From: Photobacterium aphoticum
GTDB lineage: Bacteria > Pseudomonadota > Gammaproteobacteria > Enterobacterales > Vibrionaceae
NCBI RefSeq assembly: GCF_001029435.1
Contig: NZ_LDOV01000004.1
Span: 45,015 to 109,014, forward strand
DNA length: 64,000 nucleotides
Direction of reading: 5' to 3'
Shown here: positions 37,424 through 47,125 of the stretch, piece after piece
Position numbering within the stretch: position 1 is the stretch's first letter
Layout of the letters: every line of letters begins with the position of its first letter
Position numbers and translations under genes: made by a program
The notes under the pieces: model-generated
The model's input: only the letters and a program-made list of their open reading frames with translations
What the model was told of the DNA's origin: nothing
Databases searched by the model: none

Positions 37424-38728
37424 TTATCCCTTCTGGCTGGCCAGCACCGCTAAACGCTGCTGGATAAATTGTTGTGATTGGTTGGAGATTTGCCCCATCA
37501 ACAACGCTTGCTGATAGGCATGACGAATGCTGTCGGCTGACACTTTGGCCTCGCTGCCGGTTGCCAAGGCTTGCGTACGCTCCAAGGCAATGCCCAGCCC
37601 CATCCACCAGCGACCGTCATAGGGCTGATCGTGCACCAACCGCTGATAACTGCTCAGCGCCAGTGCCGGCTGATGCAGCTGTTGTGCTAATGCGCCACGC
37701 ATCGCCAGATAGCGGCTGTTGCCGTCATCCGGCATCGCCTGCAGCACGCTCAGCGCTGCTTGCTCTTGTGATTCATTGACCAGCAATTTAGCCATGGTGA
37801 CACGCAGCTCAGACTGCCCGCTGTCACGCTGCAAGCCTTGCTGCAAAATTGCCATGGCGCGACGGTTATCCTTACGCCCGTAATACAAGGCCGCCAGTTT
37901 TTGACGGGCCAACACCCAATCGGGCTGGTATTCCAGCGCGGCTTCTAAGGCTTGCATCGCCCGGCGGCTGTCCCCTTGTTTGAGGGCTTTTTCAGCTTTG
38001 TTGTATTCCACTTGCGCCAATGCGTCCGCATCCAGCTCCACGGTTTCAATGTGCAGGCCGGAAGCGGGATCTTGTGCTCGCATTTCTTGCTCAGACTTGG
38101 GCAAGGCGGCTTGCTTAACTTCGGCGTTGGCAGGGGGGGCAGCCATCACAGGCGGCGTGCGCTTGGCCTCTGAGACCTCGGCCACATCACGGTGTTGTGG
38201 CTCTGCGGCTATAGGCTGCGCATGAGTAACAAGAGCAGACGTCACGGGCTTCACCGGCTCGACCTTCGGCACAGCAACACGCACGTCAGCCACCGCATTG
38301 ACGACAGGCGCTGTCGCCGGTTCTGAAGCCGGTTCTGAAGCCGGTGCAGAAACGGTTCCCGGAACGGTTCCGGAAACCGTTTCGGGAGCAGATGCAGGCA
38401 TGGCCTCAACAACCGGTATCGCCTCGACGTCGGGCGCGTCTGATACCAGTACCGGCAATACCGCCTGTGCCGATGATGGCGTGCTTGTCGTTGAAGTTGG
38501 GATTTCCGTTAAGGTTGGCGTGGCAACGATCGTTGGGGTTGTCGCGCTCGACGTCGTGCCCAGCCACCAGCCCGCCGCGCCTGTCAGGCTCATCGCCACC
38601 ACGCCCAAGCCTAACCAGTGCCAGGCAAAACGGCGCGGTAACGGCTTGACGATCGCCGGCTGCAAATCCGCCGGCTTCACGCCTTGCTGCTGACTTAACG
38701 CCTGCAGTTTTCTATTGAGTTCACTCAT
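37424..38728 (-). CDS. mshN: MSHA biogenesis TPR protein MshN
   Basis: A 434-residue bitopic protein. It has a short cytoplasmic start (MSELNRKLQALSQQQ), one membrane helix (about residues 32-54), a long Pro/Ala/Glu/Val-rich linker to about residue 200, then several TPR units (WVLARQKLAALYYGRKDNR and neighbours) that form a periplasmic interaction surface, probably with MshL secretin. The linker is encoded partly by short repeats near 38316-38390. The start overlaps the end of mshM by eight bases; an upstream in-frame ATG would add 18 residues. Confidence 0.9.
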   Translation of the reverse strand: MSELNRKLQALSQQQGVKPADLQPAIVKPLPRRFAWHWLGLGVVAMSLTGAAGWWLGTTSSATTPTIVATPTLTEIPTSTTSTPSSAQAVLPVLVSDAPDVEAIPVVEAMPASAPETVSGTVPGTVSAPASEPASEPATAPVVNAVADVRVAVPKVEPVKPVTSALVTHAQPIAAEPQHRDVAEVSEAKRTPPVMAAPPANAEVKQAALPKSEQEMRAQDPASGLHIETVELDADALAQVEYNKAEKALKQGDSRRAMQALEAALEYQPDWVLARQKLAALYYGRKDNRRAMAILQQGLQRDSGQSELRVTMAKLLVNESQEQAALSVLQAMPDDGNSRYLAMRGALAQQLHQPALALSSYQRLVHDQPYDGRWWMGLGIALERTQALATGSEAKVSADSIRHAYQQALLMGQISNQSQQFIQQRLAVLASQKG

Positions 38729-39587
38729 GTGGCGACTGCCATCCCCATAAAACCGGGTACGTCCAACGCGGCTGGCGCGCACCCACAGTATCTTTGATTG
38801 CTAACAAGACAGCTTCCCGGTTGGCTTCATCGCGGCGATCGCAGCAGGTCGCCAATAAAGTTTTGTGACACAGTTGATTGATCAAACGCGGGATCCCTTG
38901 GCTGGCCTGCCAGATCGCTTTGTACAAGGGCACGCTAAACAGCGGCTGATAACAGCCCGAGCGCGCTAAACGGTATTCGATATAGGCGGCCGTTTCTTCC
39001 AGCGTAAGCGGACGTAAGGCACTGCGAAAGGTGATGCGCTGACGAAATTGGCGCAAGTGATGCGCGGCTAAGCGGCTGTCTAACTCCGGCTGTGCAAACA
39101 GAACAATGTGCAGCAGTTTGTCCTGCTCGGTTTCCAGATTGCCCAGCAGACGGATCGCTTCAAGCGCATCATCCGGCAGTGCCTGCGCCTCATCGATCAT
39201 CACCACCACCGAGCGTCCTGCCGTTTTGCGTTGTAGCAAGGTGAGCTGCAACTGCTCAATCAATAACGCTTCATCCGTTTGCATGCCTGGCGTGATGGTC
39301 AGCCCTAACTCGCGCGCCAACGCCAGTCGCAATGCCTGACCGGATGAGGCCGGTGTCGGCAAATAAGCCAGATCCATGTGCGCGGGTAAACGGTTAATCA
39401 ACATGCGACACACCAACGTTTTACCGGTACCGACCTCCCCGGCGATCTGAATGATCCCTTCCCCCATCTGCAGGGCAGACAAGGTGGTTTCAATCGCTTC
39501 AAGGTGCGGCGGTAAGGCATGAAACAGGTGGGTATTGGGTGTCAGCCCGAACGGGGCCGACACCAGATTGAAATGGGTTTGGTACAC
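38721..39587 (-). CDS. mshM: MSHA biogenesis AAA ATPase MshM (ExeA-like)
   Basis: A 288-residue AAA-type ATPase of the ExeA/GspA group, thought to help the secretin cross or assemble in the envelope. Walker A GEVGTGKT is at residues 50-57 and Walker B is VVVMIDEAQ. Sensor-type RLLGNLE and a C-terminal helical region with IPRLINQLCHKTLLA match ExeA. Unlike ExeA it lacks the C-terminal peptidoglycan-binding domain. It begins three bases after mshL stops. Confidence 0.93.
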   Translation of the reverse strand: MYQTHFNLVSAPFGLTPNTHLFHALPPHLEAIETTLSALQMGEGIIQIAGEVGTGKTLVCRMLINRLPAHMDLAYLPTPASSGQALRLALARELGLTITPGMQTDEALLIEQLQLTLLQRKTAGRSVVVMIDEAQALPDDALEAIRLLGNLETEQDKLLHIVLFAQPELDSRLAAHHLRQFRQRITFRSALRPLTLEETAAYIEYRLARSGCYQPLFSVPLYKAIWQASQGIPRLINQLCHKTLLATCCDRRDEANREAVLLAIKDTVGARQPRWTYPVLWGWQSPHE

Positions 39588-39590
39588 GGT

Positions 39591-41225
39591 TTATCCCTCG
39601 TCCGGGAACCACTCGTTCACCAGCGCGCGGGAACGTTCAATTTCCTGCTGCCAGGTCTGCTCGCCCACCACGGTCGGCTTAAGCAAAATCACCAACTCGG
39701 TTTTGGCCTGCAATTGGTTCACGTTACGGAACAGGTGCCCCAACGCCGGAATATCCCCCAGCAGCGGCACTTTGCTGACCTGTTCCACGGTCGATGATTT
39801 CATCAACCCGCCGATCACCACCACATCGCCCGAGCGGGCATAGATAATAGAGTCCGACTCACGGATCGAACTTTTCGCCAATGGCAATTTATAGGTACCG
39901 AACGACTCCCCCAGGGCGATATCGCGCACTTCGGTTTCCACGTCTACCACCGCCGGATGTACGTGCAGCAACACCCCGCCGTCGTTATCAATTTGCGGCG
40001 TCACATCCAGCGAGATCCCGGAGAAAAACGGGGTCAGCTCAATATCCGGTGACGCACTGCCACCGTCACTGTTGACCTCGCCCCCGGCCACATCGGTCAC
40101 GAAGTATTGGTCGTTACCCACTTTGATCACGGCTTTTTGGTTATTCGCGGCGGTCACGCGCGGGCTGGAGAGCACATTCAAGTCGCCCTGTGTTGAGAGA
40201 AAACTCAGCACGGCTTCAAAGTTACCGTCGGTAATCGTGATATTGGTTTGCCCGCCGAGCAGGGCTGAAATCGCATCGCCACCCGGTAAGGTATCGCCGG
40301 CCGATGGACGACCGAAAATGACATCCGTGCCGCCAATCGACTTGGAGATATTGTTCCAGTTCACGCCCTGCTGGTAGCCATCACTCAGGGTGACTTCCAT
40401 GATTTTCGCTTCCAGTACCACCTGACGCTTCAAACGTTCCTGCGAGACCCCAAGGAAGGTTTTCACTTCACGCAACTCGTTCGGGAAGGCACGTACCGAG
40501 ATCAGACTGGCCTGCGGCGAAACCACAATACTGCGTCCGTCCCCTTGGCCGATCATGGCATACACCGCCAATTCCAACTGACGCCAGAAATCACTTTCCG
40601 ATACGGTTTCAATGGTGGTACCGCCGGTAGTCGTACCGCTGCGCTGCGTATTGCCGCCACTGTCATTATTGCTGCCAGACGCGCTCGAACCGGTGTCACC
40701 ATTGGTGATGGAGCCGGTGGTGAGTGAGGTCAACGACACCCCTCGGCGCTGCAATTGCAGGTAATCCACCGGGATCACTTCCGTGCGCAGCGTCGCCGGG
40801 AAGACCTGAATAATGTTGCCCTGACGGGTAGTGTGATAACCATAAATGTCCGAGACCACGCCCAGCACTTCATCTAAGGTGACATCTCGCAATGACAGGG
40901 ATAAACGCCCTTTCACGTCCGGGTGGATCACCATGTTAAACGGCGTGCCTTTCACAAGGCTGCCGAAAAACGCTTTGGCATCCACATTATGGGCATTCAC
41001 GCGAAAACGCTTTTCCAGCGGTGCACGCATGATCGGATCTTGCCCGGACAAGCTCGGCATCAAATCCGCATTCACGGAGTCAGGCAACGCCATCAACGGT
41101 CGGCTGTGGGCTTCGTTCGCGGCTTGATTCAACGCCCCTTTCACCGCCACCGGATCACGGTGCCCCATATTGGCAGAACACCCTGCCAAAGAAGCAATGA
41201 GCGCTGCTACAACTAATCCACGCAT
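39591..41225 (-). CDS. mshL: MSHA outer-membrane secretin MshL
   Basis: A lipoprotein secretin that forms the outer-membrane channel for the MSHA pilus. With the start at MRGLVVAALIASLAGC it has a lipobox LAGC (lipidated Cys16) and 544 residues. The order is: secretin/TonB short N-terminal domain (FNMVIHPDVKGRLSLSLRDV), a Ser/Gly/Thr/Asn linker near 180-205, N1-like domain, then the secretin core with VLSSPRVTAANNQKAVIKVG and VVIGGLMKSSTVEQVSKVPLLGDIPALG. The start ATG is inside the end of the mshK gap and only 17 bases after that gene. Confidence 0.95.
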   Translation of the reverse strand: MRGLVVAALIASLAGCSANMGHRDPVAVKGALNQAANEAHSRPLMALPDSVNADLMPSLSGQDPIMRAPLEKRFRVNAHNVDAKAFFGSLVKGTPFNMVIHPDVKGRLSLSLRDVTLDEVLGVVSDIYGYHTTRQGNIIQVFPATLRTEVIPVDYLQLQRRGVSLTSLTTGSITNGDTGSSASGSNNDSGGNTQRSGTTTGGTTIETVSESDFWRQLELAVYAMIGQGDGRSIVVSPQASLISVRAFPNELREVKTFLGVSQERLKRQVVLEAKIMEVTLSDGYQQGVNWNNISKSIGGTDVIFGRPSAGDTLPGGDAISALLGGQTNITITDGNFEAVLSFLSTQGDLNVLSSPRVTAANNQKAVIKVGNDQYFVTDVAGGEVNSDGGSASPDIELTPFFSGISLDVTPQIDNDGGVLLHVHPAVVDVETEVRDIALGESFGTYKLPLAKSSIRESDSIIYARSGDVVVIGGLMKSSTVEQVSKVPLLGDIPALGHLFRNVNQLQAKTELVILLKPTVVGEQTWQQEIERSRALVNEWFPDEG

Positions 41226-41242
41226 AATAACTACTTCTCGTT

Positions 41243-41566
41243 TTATTCTGTGATGACGTTGGCGGCAAACAGCGACAATCGCCATTGCCGCCCTTGTCGC
41301 ACCAACGTAACCTCATCGTCACGAATGCTCGACAAGGTATAGCCATGAATGCGTTCCCCCACCGCCAGCGTGCGGCCATTGAGGATCGCGTAACAGGGAT
41401 GCGATGCTCCCTGACAAATGATGCTTTGCAACTGGGGTAAACGTGCCACCGTGGCACGTGGTGTGCTGCGCGGCGCCTGCCAACTTAACGGGGCGGTCGG
41501 ATCGCCTTGTGCCACAACCGGCCAGACAACCACGCTCACACAGAGGCTCAGCCACACCCAAACCAT
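41243..41566 (-). CDS. mshK: MSHA biogenesis protein MshK (PilP-like)
   Basis: A small periplasmic or membrane-anchored protein of the MshI-J-K alignment complex, comparable to PilP. The ATG chosen gives 107 residues with a signal/anchor sequence (MVWVWLSLCVSVVVWPVVA); a GTG 27 bases upstream, inside mshJ, is an alternative start. The C-terminal domain (ILNGRTLAVGERIHGYTLSSI, LVRQGRQWRL) has the small beta fold typical of MshK. Two cysteines (ICQG and PCYA) may form a disulfide. Confidence 0.87.
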   Translation of the reverse strand: MVWVWLSLCVSVVVWPVVAQGDPTAPLSWQAPRSTPRATVARLPQLQSIICQGASHPCYAILNGRTLAVGERIHGYTLSSIRDDEVTLVRQGRQWRLSLFAANVITE

Positions 41567-41570
41567 CGCT

Positions 41571-42230
41571 TTAACCACCGATGAAATCCTCACTTTCGCC
41601 CAAGGTGTACACCACCAGCTCTACGGATGCCCACGGGTACGCTTCCACCTGATAGTGCAGACTCTGCCAGTAATATTTCACCGGCAAGGCTTCCAACGCA
41701 GCCAGATAAGCTGCCACATCAAAGTAACGCCCACGGAAAGTCAGTTTCAGCGGATGAATGTAATAGCCGTGGGTTTGTGACTCCCCGACCGGCAGTTTTT
41801 CCGGTGGCAGCGAGATCAGTTGCTCCAGCGTCAGACGCGAGGAATGCAGCAACACCTGCTCCATCAACGCGACCATCTCCGTCGGTGTCACCAAGCTGGC
41901 GATACGATCCCCGAGCTGGCTGTCGAGCGTCTGGGTTGCTTGCTGCAATTGGGTGATCCGCGCGTCAATGTCCGCATTCGGATCGGCGGCTAACTGACGC
42001 GCCAGTAGAATAAGGCTGTTACGGTTGGTCACCACCGCATTGCGTTGCGTCACAAGGTTGGCTTCGGCCTGCGACAAGGCGTTGAACTGCGGCTCAATCA
42101 CCCCAATCACGCCGATAAACAGCAGGCCAATCCAGCCGGTTAAGGCGATCAGCCACTGCTCACGTCGCGTCAGCGCAGCGAATTTCTCACACAGGGCCTG
42201 CCAACGAGGCAACGTCTGTCCCCGACTCAT
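41571..42230 (-). CDS. mshJ: MSHA biogenesis protein MshJ (PilO-like)
   Basis: A 219-residue bitopic inner-membrane protein: cytoplasmic N-terminus, one helix (about 25-46), a coiled coil (NALSQAEANLVTQRNAVVTN), and a ferredoxin-like periplasmic domain ending in ASVELVVYTLGE. It is equivalent to PilO/GspM of the alignment complex. Its ATG overlaps the mshI stop by four bases (ATGA). It joins the MshI cytoplasmic domain to MshK and the secretin. Confidence 0.9.
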   Translation of the reverse strand: MSRGQTLPRWQALCEKFAALTRREQWLIALTGWIGLLFIGVIGVIEPQFNALSQAEANLVTQRNAVVTNRNSLILLARQLAADPNADIDARITQLQQATQTLDSQLGDRIASLVTPTEMVALMEQVLLHSSRLTLEQLISLPPEKLPVGESQTHGYYIHPLKLTFRGRYFDVAAYLAALEALPVKYYWQSLHYQVEAYPWASVELVVYTLGESEDFIGG

Positions 42231-43750
42231 TGTGTCCCCCCCTGAGCGGTTGCAGCCGCAATATGACCCGCATTGTTGACCGCATTATTGGCCACATGGT
42301 TGAGTGAGCCTTGCAGCGAAAAGATCAGGCGCTGCTCACTGTCTCGCTCCAGCACCATCTGCTGAAAACGGCGGGATGCCAAGGCCGGATACGGTTGAAA
42401 TTGTTGCACCCAGGCCGGCACAGCCGCTGGGGTGCGTGCGAGTCCTGACAGACTCAGTTGCGTGCCGGTAGCATGAATATGTTGCAGGGCAATGTCCTGG
42501 CTATCCGCCAGTGCCAGCTGCTGTAACAGACTCGCATACCCGACGGTTAAGCTGTCATCATGCTGGCTGATCACCGCCAACGCCGACTGTTTAGAGGCCA
42601 ACTGTTGTGCCAGTCGCTCAGCCAGTTGGTGTTTCAACGGGCTGGGCACGCGGGAGGCTAACACGCGCTGGGTATGTTGGATCTCCCCCAGCACTTGCTG
42701 CAATTCTTGTTGTACGCTGTCGCGCTGTGTCTGTACCTGATGCTGCTGCCACCCTTGCCAGCCCATCACGGCGGCCAGTACCAGCGCCATGACACCCCAA
42801 CTGAGCACCACGTTCGTCAGCGTCATACGCTCGACTTTCGGCTTCAGTGCATCGCTGTAGAAATTGATCCCGTGCGGGGCCTGATCCATCGCGGCCGCAT
42901 ATGCGATACGCACGGCATTATGGGCCAATGCAGCATGAGGCGGTGCCACGGCTTCCACATTGACACTCAAACGTGCACTCAGTGCCTGTGCCAATTGTTG
43001 GTCGTCATCTTCATCACAGGAAATCACCACTTGAGTGATCGGCGCGTCACGCAATTGTGCACTAAGGAAATCGAGCGAACGCTGCAGCTCCAATGCCAAG
43101 CTGTCCAGTTGCAGGGCCGCCTTCATATCTGACTCGCCGCCCGCCGGCAACAGCGGTACGCCAAAGCCACGAAGCTGGCGCTGGAAGCATAAGGTTTGCT
43201 GTTTAAAGGCAGAAAGTTGCAGATTGTCGAGGCCACGACGATGCAGTAACAGTTGGCTTTGCTGAGGGTGGATCCACTGCCCCCAGACCGCTTCTTCGGC
43301 CGACACCGACAGCAAGCTGTAGCCGCCCTCGGTGCACGCCTGAGCAAGCTGCTCCAATGGACGACGCTGGGTACAGAACACCTGCAGGCGATCTTTTAAT
43401 GGCGAAGGGAAGCCATCCGCCACCAACTCTTGCGGGGATTCATTGACTAATTCACGCACCAGAAACGGCAATGCGGTCGGGTATTCTTCGCGGGGCAGTT
43501 CCGGCTTATCGATCAGCATGCTCTGGTAGAGGCCGTGCCCCAGCACCAGACGCAAGCCGCACCCTTTGAGCGGGTGGCGTTCGAGCAAACGACGCAGCGC
43601 CGCTGGCCACTCCGCCACTTGCTGCACCGGTTCTTCATCCGCCAGCCATGCGGTGTCGACCCGGTACACCAAAGCCAGCCGATCGGCGAACAGGGCCACG
43701 CCTGCCACGAACGACTGCTTTTTCTGTTTGAGGGTTTTTATCGATAACAT
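42227..43750 (-). CDS. mshI: MSHA biogenesis protein MshI (PilM/PilN-like)
   Basis: A 507-residue protein with an N-terminal actin-like, PilM-type domain (about 1-290: VALFADRLALVYRVD, ALQLDSLALELQRSLDF), one membrane helix (about 310-332, VLSWGVMALVLAAVMGW) and a PilN-like coiled coil and periplasmic part. The alignment-complex pair seen as separate PilM and PilN in other systems is therefore one chain. It is the first gene of the msh run; 139 bases separate it from csrD, so an operon promoter is expected there but I cannot place it. Confidence 0.9.
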   Translation of the reverse strand: MLSIKTLKQKKQSFVAGVALFADRLALVYRVDTAWLADEEPVQQVAEWPAALRRLLERHPLKGCGLRLVLGHGLYQSMLIDKPELPREEYPTALPFLVRELVNESPQELVADGFPSPLKDRLQVFCTQRRPLEQLAQACTEGGYSLLSVSAEEAVWGQWIHPQQSQLLLHRRGLDNLQLSAFKQQTLCFQRQLRGFGVPLLPAGGESDMKAALQLDSLALELQRSLDFLSAQLRDAPITQVVISCDEDDDQQLAQALSARLSVNVEAVAPPHAALAHNAVRIAYAAAMDQAPHGINFYSDALKPKVERMTLTNVVLSWGVMALVLAAVMGWQGWQQHQVQTQRDSVQQELQQVLGEIQHTQRVLASRVPSPLKHQLAERLAQQLASKQSALAVISQHDDSLTVGYASLLQQLALADSQDIALQHIHATGTQLSLSGLARTPAAVPAWVQQFQPYPALASRRFQQMVLERDSEQRLIFSLQGSLNHVANNAVNNAGHIAAATAQGGTQ

Positions 43751-43889
43751 GTCAGGCTTCTGAAATACTCGGCGTACACGACAACCTGAACAGTAAGTAA
43801 AAAGGTTATCGCTTAAAAACTGGAAGATGTGTCAAGTTTTTGGCCAGTATATCGAGATTAGCCCAACAAAGTCGTGGTTAACCGATGAA

Positions 43890-45857
43890 TTATGAGCGTT
43901 TATGAAACATATTCAGTACTTTATCATTAGAAAATGTCCCCTTTTCGACCGATAATTCCGGTGCAAAAAAGCGACCTTGTCCACCACTGACACCCAGTTG
44001 CTGTAAAACTTGCCACTCTTTATGGTTTTCGACCCCGACAGCAATAACTTTAGCGTCAGTATTGGCACAAGCACCCAGCATACTTCTTACGAATAACTGA
44101 TTCTCCTGGCGCAAGTTTATCTCTCTTACCAAGCTACGATGCAGCTTAATATAATCTGCACGTATATCTTTGATGTAGTGGGTACTGACAATGGTACGTC
44201 CCGCTTGGTCAACCACCAGCTTACAGCCCAGCCCCACCAACATACGGGTGACCGGACGCATCGCATCCAAGTGCTTCACCAGTCCCCCTTCCGGAATTTC
44301 AAACGATAACCGGTTCAATACCGTGCGTGGCGTTTGCAGTAATTCATTGCGCAGCCATTTCACAAAGGTTTTATCCAACAGCGCTTCCACACTCAGGTTG
44401 ACGGACAGGGCGTCAGTCACCGGTTGCTGTCGGAGTAAACGCAGCGTTTGTGTCACCACGACTTTATCCATGCGGGCACTGAATCCTACCTGCTCCACCG
44501 CACGCATAAAGCGCGAAGCCTTGATCAGCATGCCGTTTTCATCACGAATACGGGACATCAGCTCACGGTGCAACACCGTCTCATCCAACATCACCACCGG
44601 CTGTTGATACAGGATCACCCCTTCACGATTGAAGATGGTGTCCAGCAGGGTTCGCCAACGCACACTGCCTCGGGCATCTTCAAATTGCTGATCTTTCTTG
44701 AAGGCATACCAGCTATTGGTGCCCTGCAACTGGGCGCTGCGCAAGGCCATATCCGCTTCGTCCATCACGCGGCCTCGGCGCTCCCCGCTGGCACAGAAGG
44801 TCACCCCGATATGGCACCAGTTATCCGCTTCCAGCGGCGCGGCAGGCACTAGGCGATCCAAGGCATGCATGATCTGATTGGTAAACAGCTTCACTTCTTT
44901 GACCGACTGCTGCGACAGCAAAATGGCAAACTCGGCATCAAAATAACGGGCCAGCACGGTATCGGGATAACGTTGTACCAAGTTAGACAGCACCACGCCC
45001 ACATCCTGGATCAATTCATCCGCCACTTCACGGCCACGCTCGCTGACCAGTTCATCCCAATCAGCAATGCGGATCACGATCACCGCCCCGTGGTTATCCT
45101 GATCTTGCAGCATCGATTGCAGGCGACTATCAAACAGCACGCGGTTCGCCGCGCCGGTCAGTTGATCCAAGAAGGTGTGGGTACGAATGAAGGTATCAAA
45201 GCGGCTGCGCTCCTGACGGGCATCCTTGAGCTCGGTGATCATCTGATCCAACGCCAGACTGGCGGTAGCCGGCCATTCCCGTTCATCACCAATGGCATGC
45301 TCATCGACCCTGCCAGCCAGGATCATTCTGCCGCGCTCTTCTAACAGTTCAGAGCCGAGCAGCTGACGGCGCAACCAGTCCAGCCCCCAGATCAACCCGA
45401 GGATGATGATCCCGATAGCCAAGCTGATGAATGACATGGCACCAATGGAGTAGGTAAATTCGGTGTAGGGCGGCAGCGATTGCAGGCGCACATAAAAGCC
45501 GGGATTTTGTTTGAGGGCATAGTCACTGTGATGAAGAATGCTGGGATCCGGCAGTTTTTGCAGCCCTTTAAAGGCATACACTACGCCTGATTCATTGCCG
45601 ATTTCCAGCTCGACCACATTACTGGCCTTAAGCAGCTTCGGCAGCCAACGTGACATGGACGTTGCCCCATCGGGATCGGCCATCTCCTGATCGATCACTT
45701 CGACGATCCCATCCAGATAATGAGTCAGGTAATCTTGTCCCAGCTTACGGAAACTCAGTGCGCCGCCAATAAAAATGACAAAGATGGCGCAAATCACAAT
45801 CAATGTAACGAAGGCAACCAAACGGTTGGTGAGCTTCATGCCCGATGCTTTTCTCAT
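43890..45857 (-). CDS. csrD: CsrB/CsrC decay regulator CsrD (MshH)
   Basis: CsrD directs RNase E-dependent turnover of the CsrB/CsrC regulatory RNAs; in Vibrio it is also named MshH. With the ATG at MRKASGMKLTNR it has 655 residues (E. coli 646). Two membrane helices flank a periplasmic part (about 12-155), followed by a HAMP-like linker, a GGDEF domain in which the signature is replaced by RYFDAEFA, and an EAL domain in which the motif reads HRELMSR. Both c-di-GMP enzymatic motifs are thus degenerate, as known for CsrD. The open frame extends 51 codons upstream without a clear ribosome site. Confidence 0.88.
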   Translation of the reverse strand: MRKASGMKLTNRLVAFVTLIVICAIFVIFIGGALSFRKLGQDYLTHYLDGIVEVIDQEMADPDGATSMSRWLPKLLKASNVVELEIGNESGVVYAFKGLQKLPDPSILHHSDYALKQNPGFYVRLQSLPPYTEFTYSIGAMSFISLAIGIIILGLIWGLDWLRRQLLGSELLEERGRMILAGRVDEHAIGDEREWPATASLALDQMITELKDARQERSRFDTFIRTHTFLDQLTGAANRVLFDSRLQSMLQDQDNHGAVIVIRIADWDELVSERGREVADELIQDVGVVLSNLVQRYPDTVLARYFDAEFAILLSQQSVKEVKLFTNQIMHALDRLVPAAPLEADNWCHIGVTFCASGERRGRVMDEADMALRSAQLQGTNSWYAFKKDQQFEDARGSVRWRTLLDTIFNREGVILYQQPVVMLDETVLHRELMSRIRDENGMLIKASRFMRAVEQVGFSARMDKVVVTQTLRLLRQQPVTDALSVNLSVEALLDKTFVKWLRNELLQTPRTVLNRLSFEIPEGGLVKHLDAMRPVTRMLVGLGCKLVVDQAGRTIVSTHYIKDIRADYIKLHRSLVREINLRQENQLFVRSMLGACANTDAKVIAVGVENHKEWQVLQQLGVSGGQGRFFAPELSVEKGTFSNDKVLNMFHKRS

Positions 45858-46157
45858 AATGTGCTGAATCGTCCGCCAAAAGAAATCGTTGTAATCCCTG
45901 TCTCCCTGCTGGCTGACATGCGACGGATGCCACGCTAACAGCAAGGAACTGCCCTCAAAATACCATTCTCTGCCACGAAATGTCAGTGCTGACACCAACA
46001 CTTTACTCATTAATCGAACAACGCACAGCCCAATCCCACTCGCAGGCGTCCTCCGTCATGAAAAACGCTTTCTCCCCCCAACAATCATGATACTGTTAAG
46101 GCTTGATGGGGAACGGCGTAAATGCGCCACAACAGTGAAGAAGAGGACGCAGAGAAC

Positions 46158-47069
46158 ATGGATTGGATCACGTGCACAAAAAGCTTTGTTATGGTGGTTG
46201 ATCAAGGCTCACTGGCACAAGCCGCGACCCGGCTGAATACCTCCAGTTCCGCACTCTCCAAACGCTTAGCCTGGCTGGAAAAACAGCTTGGCGTGCAGTT
46301 ACTCAAACGTACCACACGCAGCCTGACCATGACCGATGCCGGTCGCCTGTTCTACCAGCGCAGTGCCCGTCTGCTGGATGACTGGCAGCAACTGCTGGCA
46401 GAAACCACGTCGACCTACGGTGAGGTCAGCGGCGTATTACGCATCGGCGCGCCACTCGCCACAGGCAGCCGCCTGCTGGTGCATTATCTGGCTGAATTTA
46501 TTGATACCTACCCCAATATTCAGGTCGAACTGCACACTATCACCCCCGGCCAATTGCCGGATCTCAATTTGGATGTGTTCATCAGTAAAACCCTGACTGA
46601 CTTTAACTCCGCCAGCTATATCGCCACGCGCCTGTTTGATTTCCAGCCGGGGTTTTACGCTGCACCCAGCTACCTGGAAGGCAAACCGGACATTGATACT
46701 GCCGAGCAACTGACCCAGCACAACTGCTTGTTGTTTGGCACGCATGGCCATGAACAAGAGCATGTGTTTGAAAATGAGGTGCGCTTGCGCCTGAAAGGCA
46801 ACTTCACCACTCAAAATCCGGAAGCCCTGGTTGCCGCCGCCGTTGCGGGGATGGGGATCATTTTGGTGGGGGAAAACACGGTACGGCGCGAGTTAAGTAA
46901 AGGCTTACTGGTACCGGTTCTGCCGAGTCTGCGTCAGCCCGTCAATTCCGCTTATGCGTACTATCCGAAGCTGGACTACAACCACGTCAAAACCAAGTTA
47001 TTCATTGATTTTATTAAGGCCAAAGCCAAACCCGGCGCGCAAGACACGACCCTGAGCAGCCAGCGTTAG
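46158..47069 (+). CDS. LysR-family transcriptional regulator
   Basis: A 303-residue LysR-type regulator with an N-terminal winged helix (SLAQAATRLNTSSSALSKRLAWLEKQLG, residues about 17-44) and a periplasmic-binding-protein-like effector domain. The closest pattern is the subgroup with LLKRTTRSLTMTDAGRLFYQR. I use the ATG at 46158; a frame start 12 codons earlier lacks better support. It stands alone between csrD (divergent) and a metal exporter gene 126 bases downstream. It is not obviously tied to either, and its target and inducer are unknown. Confidence 0.88.
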   Translation: MDWITCTKSFVMVVDQGSLAQAATRLNTSSSALSKRLAWLEKQLGVQLLKRTTRSLTMTDAGRLFYQRSARLLDDWQQLLAETTSTYGEVSGVLRIGAPLATGSRLLVHYLAEFIDTYPNIQVELHTITPGQLPDLNLDVFISKTLTDFNSASYIATRLFDFQPGFYAAPSYLEGKPDIDTAEQLTQHNCLLFGTHGHEQEHVFENEVRLRLKGNFTTQNPEALVAAAVAGMGIILVGENTVRRELSKGLLVPVLPSLRQPVNSAYAYYPKLDYNHVKTKLFIDFIKAKAKPGAQDTTLSSQR

Positions 47070-47125
47070 CCGTAGCGTCTCCGTATTGTGTGTTAATCTA
47101 TTTAGCATAGGTGAACAAAAAACAG

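Noticed and set aside
43890..45857. csrD as an active c-di-GMP cyclase/phosphodiesterase
   Set aside because: Both signature motifs are replaced (RYFDAEF for GGDEF, HRELM for EAL), matching the known non-enzymatic CsrD.
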